From the IMG/VR virus record IMGVR_UViG_3300043409_002109, positions 86,206 to 150,205 of that record: a DNA stretch of 64,000 nt. One strand, written 5' to 3'. The notes below the pieces were generated by a model, which saw only the letters and a program-made list of their open reading frames with translations, had not been told where the DNA came from and searched no databases. A program made the translations under genes and the position numbers. The stretch is from a virus. This document shows, one piece after another, positions 42,177 through 50,714 of this stretch (positions within the stretch are counted from its first letter, which is position 1; each line of letters starts with the position of its first letter).

Positions 42177-42199
42177 CCTCTTTATGAGTTTTGTTACGA
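42177..42199. repeat. 23-bp leader repeat, copy 2 (before NadM-Nudix)
   Basis: Identical to 41048-41070 and in the same place relative to the start codon. The conserved part contains the SD and upstream AT-rich bases. Confidence 0.7.
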
Positions 42200-42229
42200 A
42201 TTAGTCCTTATGGACTTTTCAATCATAGC

Positions 42230-42257
42230 ATAAGGGGTGCCTTTCGGCACCCCTTAT
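42230..42257. terminator. 12-bp hairpin with GAAA loop (minus strand)
   Basis: ATAAGGGGTGCC / GGCACCCCTTAT; on the minus strand the loop reads GAAA, a GNRA tetraloop. Lies before the NAD+ pair, isolating it from upstream transcription. Confidence 0.55.
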
Positions 42258-42263
42258 CTTTAG

Positions 42264-42596
42264 TTACTTCATTACTATTTCACGGAACTTTCGTTCGATT
42301 TTACCAGTTACGCCTTCGTATCGAAGCTCAAGGCGCTCCTTCACATCAGGATTATCATCCATGTATTCTGTCATTATGAATCCAAGATCGATGAGCAACC
42401 CGGCTACAGTAGCACCAAAGATTGCAACAATGCTTTTAGATACAGAACTTAGAGTGATGAAGACAATTGTAAAAACAACAACATCTGTAAAAAGCCTATT
42501 GGCTTTAAAGAAGTTTTGAACTATTACAGGCATTTTATGGAAAGAGATTATTGCAGAAAGGAACGTGAGAAATCCGAGAATGAATCCAGCTATCAT
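42264..42596 (-). CDS. three-span membrane protein, 110 aa
   Basis: Hydrophobic segments at about 3-20, 35-50 and 57-75, then a charged cytoplasmic tail (MDDNPDVKERLELRYEG). Holin-like topology is possible but no lysis genes are adjacent. Coupled to the AAA+ gene by a four-base overlap. Confidence 0.5.
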   Translation of the reverse strand: MIAGFILGFLTFLSAIISFHKMPVIVQNFFKANRLFTDVVVFTIVFITLSSVSKSIVAIFGATVAGLLIDLGFIMTEYMDDNPDVKERLELRYEGVTGKIERKFREIVMK

Positions 42597-43513
42597 TTTT
42601 TCATTCCTATGATTAGGCTAGTTAAGGGAGGGCACACCTCTGAATCTTCTTCTTCTTCTTCTTCTTCTTCAATCGTTACAGGAACTTTTGCCATTAGCTT
42701 TAGACGATTTGCTTCTGCCTGTAATGGCTTATTATAAACCAATATAGAAAGAATAAGTTCTTTACAAAAGTCTAAAACCAATCCGTCACTGGCTTCGACC
42801 ATAGGTTCTAGCCATCGTTCTTTATCTTCTGGATGAAGTTTTGCATTGAAGAATGAGCGTCGCATTTGAACAGATGGAGTTTTTACTTCTATGATTCTGT
42901 TGAACCTGCTGGGTCTAGCCTTTAATCTGTCTGGAATTTTATCTATATAGTTAGTAGTTCCTATGTAGATAATATTTTCAACAGTAGAACGGCCGTCTAG
43001 AAGTTCTAGAATTCTATTCTCGTAATTTATAAGATAACTATCTATTTCTTCCCATATCACTAGAATTGGATATGTAGGATTTTTAGTAACTACACGAATA
43101 TTTTCTATGAACTTAGAAACTAGATCGGGAGGAGGATCTATTAGAACAATATATCCAGCTGATATAGCAGCTTCTTTAACTCGATGGATTACATAAGTTT
43201 TTCCAGTACCAGGAGAACCATGAAGAAGTAACCCACTTCTATATAGAATATTATATCTTTGGTATCTCTCTTTAGTCTCTACTGTAAAGAATTCATTAAT
43301 AAAATCTAGAGTTTCCACAGAAGCTTCATCTTCTAAAGGAATAAGATTCTCAGTTACTATTGAAGTAGGGACTAACCACTGCTTGCCTGTAAATTGATTA
43401 ATTCCTACTTTGTATACTCCAGGAGGAATAATTTCTATAAGATTCGATATATCTGGAAGTGTGCTAAATACAATCCATTTGTCTTCGTCTATATATACTT
43501 TATCAAATGCCAT
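42593..43513 (-). CDS. AAA+ ATPase, 306 aa
   Basis: Walker A LHGSPGTGKT at 97-106, Walker B ILVIWEEID, sensor 1 YIGTTNY, Arg finger region RLKARPSRFNR. Of the classical BCS1/FtsH-like clade by its PSRFNR motif. N-terminal domain 1-60 is beta-rich; the C-terminus has an eight-Glu run encoded by a CTT microsatellite at 42641-42667, then a hydrophobic tip. Substrate unknown; paired with a membrane protein. Confidence 0.8.
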   Translation of the reverse strand: MAFDKVYIDEDKWIVFSTLPDISNLIEIIPPGVYKVGINQFTGKQWLVPTSIVTENLIPLEDEASVETLDFINEFFTVETKERYQRYNILYRSGLLLHGSPGTGKTYVIHRVKEAAISAGYIVLIDPPPDLVSKFIENIRVVTKNPTYPILVIWEEIDSYLINYENRILELLDGRSTVENIIYIGTTNYIDKIPDRLKARPSRFNRIIEVKTPSVQMRRSFFNAKLHPEDKERWLEPMVEASDGLVLDFCKELILSILVYNKPLQAEANRLKLMAKVPVTIEEEEEEEEDSEVCPPLTSLIIGMKK

Positions 43514-43772
43514 CTAATACTCCATTAATAATTAGAACCCAAGGTTTTCCGGTAAACATACAAATAGTAACTTGATTACCATATCGAACTAGTTGCCCAG
43601 CTCTACCAGGCGTATTCGAAGAAGCTCTCTCATATCTACCTGATTCATATTCGAGATAGGGTCTATCGGGAAGATCTCTATTTATTTCTATCCATTCAGA
43701 TTGGTCTGTCAATCTTATTTTTAGAAAATCTGTATGAAGCCAGAAATGAAATGTTTTGTATAAGTTTTGCAT
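43503..43772 (-). CDS. hypothetical protein, 89 aa
   Basis: Start at 43772 (MQNLYKTFHFWL) because the longer ORF begins inside the hairpin 43782-43812; GAGG precedes this ATG. Not recognised; beta-rich. Overlaps the AAA+ start by 11 bases. Confidence 0.45.
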   Translation of the reverse strand: MQNLYKTFHFWLHTDFLKIRLTDQSEWIEINRDLPDRPYLEYESGRYERASSNTPGRAGQLVRYGNQVTICMFTGKPWVLIINGVLDGI

Positions 43773-43781
43773 GTACCTCAA

Positions 43782-43812
43782 ATACACAGGGCGCCATAGG
43801 CGCCCTGTGTAT
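43782..43812. terminator. 14-bp GC-rich hairpin
   Basis: ATACACAGGGCGCC / GGCGCCCTGTGTAT with an ATA loop. One of the longest stems of the hairpin family. Confidence 0.55.
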
Positions 43813-43820
43813 AGCAATTA

Positions 43821-44162
43821 TTAGGTCTGTAGTTCTATTGGAGCGCTAAATAGTAATTGAGTTAAGAATAATTCAAAGTCTTCTCTATAACCTTCAGGCA
43901 ACCAAGATAGAGGAATATTAATAATCTCTTTGTCTTTAATCGATCTTTTATGATCGTATTGACTTACCCTCAGCCAAACTTTTTCTACGCTTTCCGCTCT
44001 TAGAATATATGCTATCTGTCCATATTTTTCATGTTTAACATAAGTTCTGACTATAATAGCATCTTTAGTTTTATGAATGTTCCAATTAGCTTGTTTAAGA
44101 ACTTTAGGTTCATAGAGGAGTTCATCAAAAACTTTTTCTATATTCTCTGGCCTAGGCATCAA
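43821..44162 (-). CDS. hypothetical protein, 112-113 aa
   Basis: Not recognised. Mixed alpha/beta. Coupled to the RNA ligase gene by a four-base overlap, so it may be an accessory to it. Confidence 0.5.
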   Translation of the reverse strand: MMPRPENIEKVFDELLYEPKVLKQANWNIHKTKDAIIVRTYVKHEKYGQIAYILRAESVEKVWLRVSQYDHKRSIKDKEIINIPLSWLPEGYREDFELFLTQLLFSAPIELQT

Positions 44163-45565
44163 GATACCTCTTCTATATCGATGTAGTTATCATCTTCTTT
44201 GGTCAAACCTTCGAGATATAAGAATTTAAAAGCTTTATTCTTAAAAGTTCTCATCAATTCGGGGTGAGTAACTTCAATGCAAACTCCTTCAGAAATATGT
44301 TCTGGGAATTGCTTTGAAGGCTGTTCTGCAAGATTATTAACTATTTCTAGGAAGTCTATTTTGCCACCTAGAGTCAATTCATCTACAGTTCCGTAAAACA
44401 GGCGGGGAACATGATACAGACCTAATACAGAGCATCTAGCAAGACGCTGGGGGTAGCTGAGATCTATTTGGTGTCCATCTGGATTAGTATGAGTAATCCG
44501 ATAAATCCAAATTTGATGTTCACCAAGTTCTGCGTCACAGTTATAAGAATATTCCATTTTAGAACCATTCATATAGCTTTTATACTGTTTAAGAATCTCT
44601 GCTCCAATACCATCTTTTTTTACATTATGATGAAATAGAGGAGAATTGGGCGCCTGATATCCTACGATTTCATAGTAAAGAGTTTCTCCTTTATGGAGAA
44701 CGCCTGTTAAAGATTCATGAATCCTTTCTCGGAATCCATTGCCCTTGTGGTATCCATCTACGATTTTATCAATGAAGGCCACGCGACGACTGCCGCTAAT
44801 AGTTTCATATTCTTCAGTAGTAAGATCTAAAGCTTGGAAAATCTTATCAAAAGGATTAATTCCAAAAGCTATATTGTTACATATCTGTCCTAATCGGATA
44901 GCTAAAGTTTGGTACCAATTGATTTCACGCTCTCTTCGAACTAAGACGTTACCAGTTCGACCTGAAGTTCCATGAAGCTTTGCAGTTATAAGTATCTGAG
45001 CATCCTTAGGGATTCTCTTATAATTGTATTTAAAGTTTTCAGTATCAAAATGCTCAATAAATGTTGGCGCCCAAGCAAGCTTACGTTTGATTTTCTTTTC
45101 TTTATTATCTTTGTTTTCGTTTAGTCTCTGCTGGGCAGGGCTAACATATCTTTCGCAGATCGGTCTGCCATTCAATTCAGTGAATAGATAACCAGGGTGA
45201 ACTGTAGAAAAATCAAAGCCTGTATACTCTAGGCTAGATAAGGGCGCGATGTATCCTTCTGATACCTGTCCACGAAGTTTAATGCATCGAATACGACCGC
45301 TTTCTTCGAAGAATCCAAATTTATTTGCTTCTTTATTAGGACGAACTGAAGCCTCTGTTGTACTAGAATATCTATATTCACTATTTTCATATAGAAATTC
45401 ATTAGAGAATTTACCTCCTTCTGGGAAGAAGCAAGCCATATCTCCAACTTTATAATCAACGGTACTAATAACTTGTGAACCTGCGATATGAACAATTTTT
45501 AGTCCGTTATCACTATTGGGATGAGGCTCTACAGCAGTTATAACTGTAAAAATTCCGCTATACAT
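44159..45565 (-). CDS. RNA ligase (Rnl5/DRB0094-like), 468 aa
   Basis: ATP-dependent nucleotidyltransferase-fold ligase. Motif I ITAKLHGTSGR with Lys196 as the AMP acceptor, motif III YYEIVGY, motif IV SEGVCIEV, motif V FKNKAFKFL. The N-terminal 130 residues (VEPHPNSDNGLKIVHIAG, VGDMACFFPEGGK) form the OB-like domain found before the catalytic domain in the Deinococcus RNA ligase DRB0094. It would seal RNA breaks, for instance tRNAs cut by host anticodon nucleases. A 2H phosphoesterase gene lies 1 kb upstream. Confidence 0.82.
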   Translation of the reverse strand: MYSGIFTVITAVEPHPNSDNGLKIVHIAGSQVISTVDYKVGDMACFFPEGGKFSNEFLYENSEYRYSSTTEASVRPNKEANKFGFFEESGRIRCIKLRGQVSEGYIAPLSSLEYTGFDFSTVHPGYLFTELNGRPICERYVSPAQQRLNENKDNKEKKIKRKLAWAPTFIEHFDTENFKYNYKRIPKDAQILITAKLHGTSGRTGNVLVRREREINWYQTLAIRLGQICNNIAFGINPFDKIFQALDLTTEEYETISGSRRVAFIDKIVDGYHKGNGFRERIHESLTGVLHKGETLYYEIVGYQAPNSPLFHHNVKKDGIGAEILKQYKSYMNGSKMEYSYNCDAELGEHQIWIYRITHTNPDGHQIDLSYPQRLARCSVLGLYHVPRLFYGTVDELTLGGKIDFLEIVNNLAEQPSKQFPEHISEGVCIEVTHPELMRTFKNKAFKFLYLEGLTKEDDNYIDIEEVS

Positions 45566-45578
45566 TTTATATCCTTGT

Positions 45579-46091
45579 TTAATCTTCTATAGGACTATGT
45601 TTATTCAATATTCTGTGAGCAAATGATTTGGCTATTTGAATAGTTAAATCTAATTGTAAGTTTGGTATTATCTTACCAAATTGTTTTGCTGTTCGAAGTA
45701 ATTTGGGTTTGCTGCTTCCTTTAGTAGGTAACAGCAGCAAACCCCAATATGGAGGTACTCCTAATTCCGTCAGCCTTTTAATTGCTATCTCTTTAGTGGT
45801 TTGTTTATCAAGTCCAAAAGCTTCTTTTGTGCCTGCAAGATAGCAATGAGTTGAGCCCTGTTCATATTTTAATAACTTGCCTTTAGTTACATCAGCTATT
45901 AAATCTGATCTTGTTCTTTTAACTTCAATACTTGTTATTCTAGGATTAGGCTTAAGAGGGCTAGTCAAAGCTATTACGTCAACGAAACCTCCATTCCATT
46001 GGAGTTCCCAAGAACAGATATCATATATATTTTGTTTTAGTGTCCATTTGGCTACTAATTCACATAATCTACGATGGCTGTTCTCAGGCAT
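45579..46091 (-). CDS. MmcB-like PD-(D/E)XK nuclease, 170 aa
   Basis: Catalytic strand and helix: GGFVDVIAL (Asp), ITSIEVKRTRSDLIADVTKG with Glu-x-Lys, then KYEQGSTHCYLAG, as in the MmcB DNA-repair family of alphaproteobacteria. Likely acts on DNA; target unknown. Upstream of the RNA ligase gene. Confidence 0.75.
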   Translation of the reverse strand: MPENSHRRLCELVAKWTLKQNIYDICSWELQWNGGFVDVIALTSPLKPNPRITSIEVKRTRSDLIADVTKGKLLKYEQGSTHCYLAGTKEAFGLDKQTTKEIAIKRLTELGVPPYWGLLLLPTKGSSKPKLLRTAKQFGKIIPNLQLDLTIQIAKSFAHRILNKHSPIED

Positions 46092-46586
46092 TTACTCTGA
46101 AACTGGAGATCTATTAATAGTTCTAGGAACCTCTTGTTCTTTCTTTTGAACATAAGATTCAGGTAAAGAAATATCTAGTTCAGAGAGAAAATCTTCTGCT
46201 GAATTTCCAGTAATACCTTTATTGAATTGCTTATCCATTAGAAGTTCATTAACAATGTTATCTCTACGTTCTACTAACCATTCACCTTTTAGAAGGATTT
46301 TGCTGTTAAGATCAATCTCTTGAGCAGGAATGGGATTTTCTGTGGCACAACACGGGCATAGCCACCAGATAGATATGTTTTGACCTCCAGGCACGTCTTG
46401 CACTTTCTTGTAGAAGTCTTTTCTACTTAGAATAATTTCGGCGTTACACCCTGTTAATTTAGCCCCTTCATATTTTGAATCTAAAGTTCCACATATAACT
46501 TCTTTTTTCCATATTGTTTGCAATGGAGGCGGAGTCTGAGAAGAAAGATTCCGCCACATTTTTGTAGGAAATTTCTTAATATGCAT
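46092..46586 (-). CDS. hypothetical Cys-containing protein, 164 aa
   Basis: Not recognised. WWLCPCCATENP looks like half of a zinc ribbon, with Cys32 and Cys47 possibly completing it. Coupled to the MmcB-like gene (stop adjacent to its ATG). Confidence 0.5.
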   Translation of the reverse strand: MHIKKFPTKMWRNLSSQTPPPLQTIWKKEVICGTLDSKYEGAKLTGCNAEIILSRKDFYKKVQDVPGGQNISIWWLCPCCATENPIPAQEIDLNSKILLKGEWLVERRDNIVNELLMDKQFNKGITGNSAEDFLSELDISLPESYVQKKEQEVPRTINRSPVSE

Positions 46587-46588
46587 AA

Positions 46589-47239
46589 TTATCCCTGAGT
46601 TATACAGCCAATGGTAAGATGAAAATCTGGCTTAGGATTAGGATTAAGATTTTGAAACTTTCTGATATCTTCAAGCTCTTCTGAAACTACATCAAAGAAG
46701 AAATAATTCTTTTTGCCTTTTTTGATTTCAGTATTGTATGAGATCTCTATAGTTTCTCCATCTCTATATCGGGGGATTGAATAAAATTCTTCTCTTATAA
46801 ATGTAACATGAGGACCCCAAGAAGATATAGCTGGTTTTTGGCCATAGTCTTTTAGAATGGTTTCTCGTGCCTCTTTAATTACATCAAAACCAACATGAAC
46901 AATAGCCCAGTTTTTCTTTTGTGTAGTTATAATTAAAGCTTTTCTAATATTTTCTAACAATAAATTTAGTTCAGGAGTTTTATTCTCAATGAGAAAAGCT
47001 TCATTATAGATATTATTGACTATAATTGGATGACAAGCTTGAGGGCCTAAACGTGTTAATAGTTCAGTGTCTTTTTTAAGGAGATTTTTAATATAATATA
47101 TATATTTAGAAGGATAGGTTTCATTCAAGATATTAAAAAGCTGAACAAGAAAAGGTCTAATTTTAGATATTTTTCTTGAACCTATGGCATATGCAACTGG
47201 ATCATATTTTATGATTCCAGTTATTGTTTTTAGTTCCAT
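46589..47239 (-). CDS. 2H phosphoesterase-like protein, about 216 aa
   Basis: Start at 47239 (MELKTITGIIKYD) with SD AAGGAAAAT; the longer ORF begins in a hairpin. Two HxT motifs typical of the 2H superfamily: WGPHVTFI (His144) and DFHLTIGCI (His207), each ending a strand. Family members open 2',3'-cyclic phosphates in RNA repair or cleave cyclic oligonucleotides (T4 Acb1, anti-CBASS). With an RNA ligase nearby, RNA end healing is the simpler reading; cyclic-nucleotide degradation is an alternative. Confidence 0.65.
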   Translation of the reverse strand: MELKTITGIIKYDPVAYAIGSRKISKIRPFLVQLFNILNETYPSKYIYYIKNLLKKDTELLTRLGPQACHPIIVNNIYNEAFLIENKTPELNLLLENIRKALIITTQKKNWAIVHVGFDVIKEARETILKDYGQKPAISSWGPHVTFIREEFYSIPRYRDGETIEISYNTEIKKGKKNYFFFDVVSEELEDIRKFQNLNPNPKPDFHLTIGCITQG

Positions 47240-47260
47240 ATTTTCCTTATGTTTTATAGT

Positions 47261-47287
47261 TTGTCGGGGTGCAAAGCACCCCGACAA
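47261..47287. terminator. 12-bp intergenic hairpin
   Basis: TTGTCGGGGTGC / GCACCCCGACAA with an AAA/TTT loop upstream of the 2H gene. Confidence 0.5.
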
Positions 47288-47366
47288 TGCTCTTTGAAGT
47301 CGAGCTTTCCTTTTACTCTTTATTGCTTCAAGTAGTCATTCTACGGGTGCAATCGGAAGAGTATCC

Positions 47367-47765
47367 TTACCCTAACAGTTCCTGAATCATATGATTGTAA
47401 ACTTCAATACATTGTTCTCTTGGGTATTTACGAGATAGCAAAGGTATCGTAATTTCACCTAATATTTTGATTGCATTAACAAAGAATGCTTGATCAAAAA
47501 TTAAGCTATTGGCTATATCTTCATCAACGTAAGCCTTGGCGTCTAGTTTTTCCAACATTTGATCGCTAAGAACCATGGGAACAGGCTTTGGGTACCAGTC
47601 TTTATTATTTGTATCTTTAAGAGTCCAGATGTAATTTCTGTTACTCAAAACAGGATCATTATTTAAATAGATACTAAGATAAAGTGGATCATTCATCACT
47701 TTAAATCTTTTCAAGACTAGGAAGTTTACTTCTTTTATTTCAACTATTTTACCAAGATGGGACAT
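47367..47765 (-). CDS. hypothetical protein, 132 aa
   Basis: Not recognised. Mixed alpha/beta, no motif. Overlaps the 381-aa gene's end by 17 bases. Confidence 0.5.
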   Translation of the reverse strand: MSHLGKIVEIKEVNFLVLKRFKVMNDPLYLSIYLNNDPVLSNRNYIWTLKDTNNKDWYPKPVPMVLSDQMLEKLDAKAYVDEDIANSLIFDQAFFVNAIKILGEITIPLLSRKYPREQCIEVYNHMIQELLG

Positions 47766-48894
47766 CCACGCCTAAGACTCTTGTCCAGTCTTCTAGAGTG
47801 CAGACAGGAATCCAAGTGATATTGGTCCTAGAAGCAACAATTGCTGTCCCGACCGGCCATCGACGAAGAGCTTGCTTGTGAAGAGCATGTGGATCCTCTT
47901 TCACTGTGCCTTTTAGGAATGTAGCAGTAGCTCTATTCTCTTTATAGTATTTACGGATGCTAGTATCAATTTCAGCTTGAGTATGACAAAGATTTCCTTC
48001 TACATCTTTAATAGAAGTAAAACCATTATTCTTTATCCCTGCTAATTTAGCATCTACATAGGCTGTTGGAGTTGGAGTTGGAGTTGGTCTATGGCTAGGT
48101 GCAGTCGTCGTCTGTACGGGAGCTATCTCTTTGGGAACGTATGTGAGAACGCCGTTACTTGTCAACGGGTAATACGTAGGATCAACTATAACTACTCCAT
48201 TATAGGTATAGGTATATCTACTTGGATTTGGTATATAATTAAATAAAAATTGTTTAAGTGTTGTCCCAGAAGTTAGTCGAAAAAGTCTTCCATCACAAGT
48301 AACTACAATTTCTTGGACGGCTGCCGACGTAGGTGCTGGTATAGCTTTTTCAGCAGCTTTTATGACTAAGGTATAAGAGGATTTTTCATCGAATTCATAG
48401 TTTAATGCATCTCTATAAGGACCTTCATAAACTGTAAATCCATTTTTTTCAATACGAATAGAGTATGTTGATGCGCTTGAGAGTGCTATCCCACTTTTTC
48501 CTAGTGCGTCTAGAGTATTTATTGCATTAGGAATATATACACTAGTGGTACCATAGAGTATAGTGATGCTACGATTTGTAATTTCATTGCCTTCAAGATT
48601 TACTTTTCGGATTCTCTTGGCCAAAGTCCCTACGTATCGAGCATCACTGACTGGTTTTGTGCTATTCTGTTTATCAACGACACTTGTTACTGCGACTGTA
48701 GCCCCATTCATATTCTCCCATTCTTCATAGAAGTTATTCTTGTCTGCATCGCTTTGACTGAACCAACCATGATATAGGGTAAAAGAGATATTGATTTTGC
48801 TAGCCTGAAGGTCGGCCTTTTCTTTATCAATACGCTCTTGATCTTTATCAGTTCTAAAAAGTTTTGCGGTAAGGAATGGATTATCGTTATTCAT
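47749..48894 (-). CDS. multi-domain protein, 381 aa, with possible beta-grasp segment
   Basis: Not assigned. Residues 35-185 are beta-rich. 195-262 (EIVVTCDGRLFRL, TTLKQFLFNY, YTYNGVVIV, NGVLTYVPKE) has the order of a small beta-grasp domain, but this is speculative. Then a PTPTPTPT linker and a helical C-domain (LCHTQAEIDTSIRKYY). It could be virion-associated or linked to the Ub-like system; no direct evidence. Confidence 0.4.
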   Translation of the reverse strand: MNNDNPFLTAKLFRTDKDQERIDKEKADLQASKINISFTLYHGWFSQSDADKNNFYEEWENMNGATVAVTSVVDKQNSTKPVSDARYVGTLAKRIRKVNLEGNEITNRSITILYGTTSVYIPNAINTLDALGKSGIALSSASTYSIRIEKNGFTVYEGPYRDALNYEFDEKSSYTLVIKAAEKAIPAPTSAAVQEIVVTCDGRLFRLTSGTTLKQFLFNYIPNPSRYTYTYNGVVIVDPTYYPLTSNGVLTYVPKEIAPVQTTTAPSHRPTPTPTPTAYVDAKLAGIKNNGFTSIKDVEGNLCHTQAEIDTSIRKYYKENRATATFLKGTVKEDPHALHKQALRRWPVGTAIVASRTNITWIPVCTLEDWTRVLGVDVPSW

Positions 48895-48915
48895 TTTTAT
48901 CCTATGGTTGAGTGA

Positions 48916-48942
48916 GAAGAATGGAGCAAAGCTCCATTCTTC
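48916..48942. terminator. 12-bp intergenic hairpin
   Basis: GAAGAATGGAGC / GCTCCATTCTTC with an AAA/TTT loop after the GC-rich 144-aa gene. Confidence 0.5.
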
Positions 48943-48967
48943 AGGGTTACCTTACGGTAATTGCGCT

Positions 48968-49402
48968 TTAGGAAGCTGCAGGAGCAGGAGCTGACCAACC
49001 CTCAGGGATGGTAAGAAGCTCTTCCCACTCTGCACGAGTTAGACCGGAGGTGTGGTAATCACTTACCCCAACAAGGTCTAGCACGCTAAGGAGAGGGAGG
49101 TAGTTATCCGTGCTCTCGCCATAGACGAAAGCGGTACGGATAGCAGTGGTAGCCTCGTCAGCCTGGTCGGCCTGACGACGTAGAGCTACAGCGGTCTGCG
49201 CAAGCTGGAGCTGACGCTCCCCCATGCGGTCTGCGACCATTGCAAGCTCACCAACAATTACCTTCTTTGCATTCTCTGCGGCCTTAGCCTGGCCTTCCTT
49301 GAACATCGCACCGAACTTAGCGTTCGAAGTGAAGACATTCTCAGAGGTGGGGGCGGCGAGAGAAGCAAATGCCTGTAGAACGCGCGAACTAAAATCTGAC
49401 AT
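48968..49402 (-). CDS. small helical protein with optimised codons, 144 aa
   Basis: Not recognised. All-helical, Ala-rich (QAKAAENAKKVIVGELAMVADRM), C-terminal APAPAAS. Codon use and GC content are clearly higher than in neighbours, like the virion-type and SpoVG-like genes, suggesting high expression. Stands between a structured 700-base non-coding region and a hairpin, so is probably its own transcription unit. Confidence 0.55.
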   Translation of the reverse strand: MSDFSSRVLQAFASLAAPTSENVFTSNAKFGAMFKEGQAKAAENAKKVIVGELAMVADRMGERQLQLAQTAVALRRQADQADEATTAIRTAFVYGESTDNYLPLLSVLDLVGVSDYHTSGLTRAEWEELLTIPEGWSAPAPAAS

Positions 49403-50066
49403 ATATTTTCCTCGTATTTTTTATTTGATACTTAGAAAATTCAACCTGTTTGTGTAACGTGCCAACGACATCAAATACATAGATTGACTCTAAAGTTGGC
49501 GAATCTCTCGCCATGAATGATTACAGTACAAAGAATTGCTCTGAATCATATATAAATTTGGGGCTTAGGTTAGCTTAACGCTTAGTCACCCTGTTAGCTT
49601 TACGCTAAAGATCTTCCCGATATTGCTATTGAAGACTTTGATGTTTTAAATGCTCCCGCATTCTTGCAAGGTTCCCCTGTTAGCAAGATAATTAAGGTAT
49701 CTTCCCTGTTGAGGCTTATTACTCCTCAATGGGCCCGGTCCATGCCCATCCACACTTCCCTCTACACCTTAATCCGAAGGGACCTTTCTCCCAACCACAA
49801 GGCGCCATAGGCGCCAAAGAACAAAACCTGGAGTATGTGCTTCATTGAAATGGATATTCATGGGCCATTTCTGACCCATGAATTGAAGCAGAAAGGATTT
49901 TCAAGTTGATAGCTTCATTAACCAACTGTTTGTTATAGAGGAAACCCTTTTTCCCCTCACTTGGCTTAGGTGCACCATCTAATTATCCTTCATCTTAAAT
50001 ATTTATCATAATAGCTAGGTGTGCTATAGTTTTTATTAAATATGATTTAGTCTAATAGATTTAGAA
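49403..50066. ncRNA. candidate structured RNA region (about 0.65 kb without genes)
   Basis: No ORF of note. Contains hairpins TTGAGG...CCTCAA (about 49708-49729), CCTTAATCCGAAGG, GGCGCC/GGCGCC (49801-49815) and an 8-bp stem TTCATGGG/CCCATGAA (49857-49882) extended by GCTTCA/TGAAGC. A near repeat GTTAGCTTAACGCTTA / GTTAGCTTTACGCTAA lies around 49571-49609. May be one RNA or a long leader of the 144-aa gene's transcript. Confidence 0.4.
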
Positions 50067-50103
50067 CCAGCTCGCCAAAGCGAAAGGGCGCCATAGGCGC
50101 CCC
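50067..50103. repeat. 37-bp hairpin module, copy 2
   Basis: Identical to 32765-32801 and also placed at the end of a long non-coding stretch, just downstream of minus-strand genes. Confidence 0.7.
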
Positions 50104-50116
50104 CGCACACAGATTC

Positions 50117-50419
50117 TCAGGTCGCTCTTTGTGAGTCTAACAATAGTTTAGCCCATCCAAGCCCTATCTGTTTATCAAGCATAGAGTCTATTTCGTGCAT
50201 AGCTTTAGGGAATTGAATATATTTTATTTTATATTCTTTGTTCTTCCATTCTAAAGCTATTCCTCCTAATTCAGGATCACAATAGAAAGATATATTTTTA
50301 TTCTGTTTTAAATAATCATACGCGATCTTTATAGAATGATCTCTCTTTATTTTTTCTAGAATCCTAATATCTATCTTTTTTAGATTCTCTTCAGAAAAAT
50401 CTTTAATGGATGGATACAT
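50117..50419 (-). CDS. hypothetical protein, 100 aa
   Basis: Not recognised. Lys/Ile-rich, with ISFYCDPELGGIALEWK central strands. Ends just before the hairpin module; overlaps the upstream gene by 17 bases. Confidence 0.5.
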   Translation of the reverse strand: MYPSIKDFSEENLKKIDIRILEKIKRDHSIKIAYDYLKQNKNISFYCDPELGGIALEWKNKEYKIKYIQFPKAMHEIDSMLDKQIGLGWAKLLLDSQRAT

Positions 50420-50714
50420 TCTTTGAATCTTTATTATTTTTTAGAATGTCATCTAAATCTTTTTCTATAGCTCTACAGAAATATAGAAGCTTTGCTTCTA
50501 AAGGAGCAATTTCATGAAGGGTGGCATTCGTCTTCCAATTCAGAATTGCATAATGCAATTGAATTTGTAAGACATAATTCCAAAAACCTGTATGGATTGC
50601 TTTTAGTAATTCACTTTTTTGAGAATTCGTTAAAGTGCTATATTTTAAAACAATACGAGAAAATTCTTCTCTAATACTTAGAGGCCAATTCTTATCTACT
50701 TTGTGCAGGGACAT
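50403..50714 (-). CDS. hypothetical helical protein, 103 aa
   Basis: Not recognised. Helical, aromatic-rich; no motif. Part of a run of small low-GC genes (50.1-52.6 kb). Confidence 0.5.
   Translation of the reverse strand: MSLHKVDKNWPLSIREEFSRIVLKYSTLTNSQKSELLKAIHTGFWNYVLQIQLHYAILNWKTNATLHEIAPLEAKLLYFCRAIEKDLDDILKNNKDSKNVSIH

Noticed and set aside
42264-42596. Holin
   Set aside because: Three hydrophobic segments fit, but no endolysin or spanin gene is adjacent and it is coupled to an AAA+ ATPase gene.
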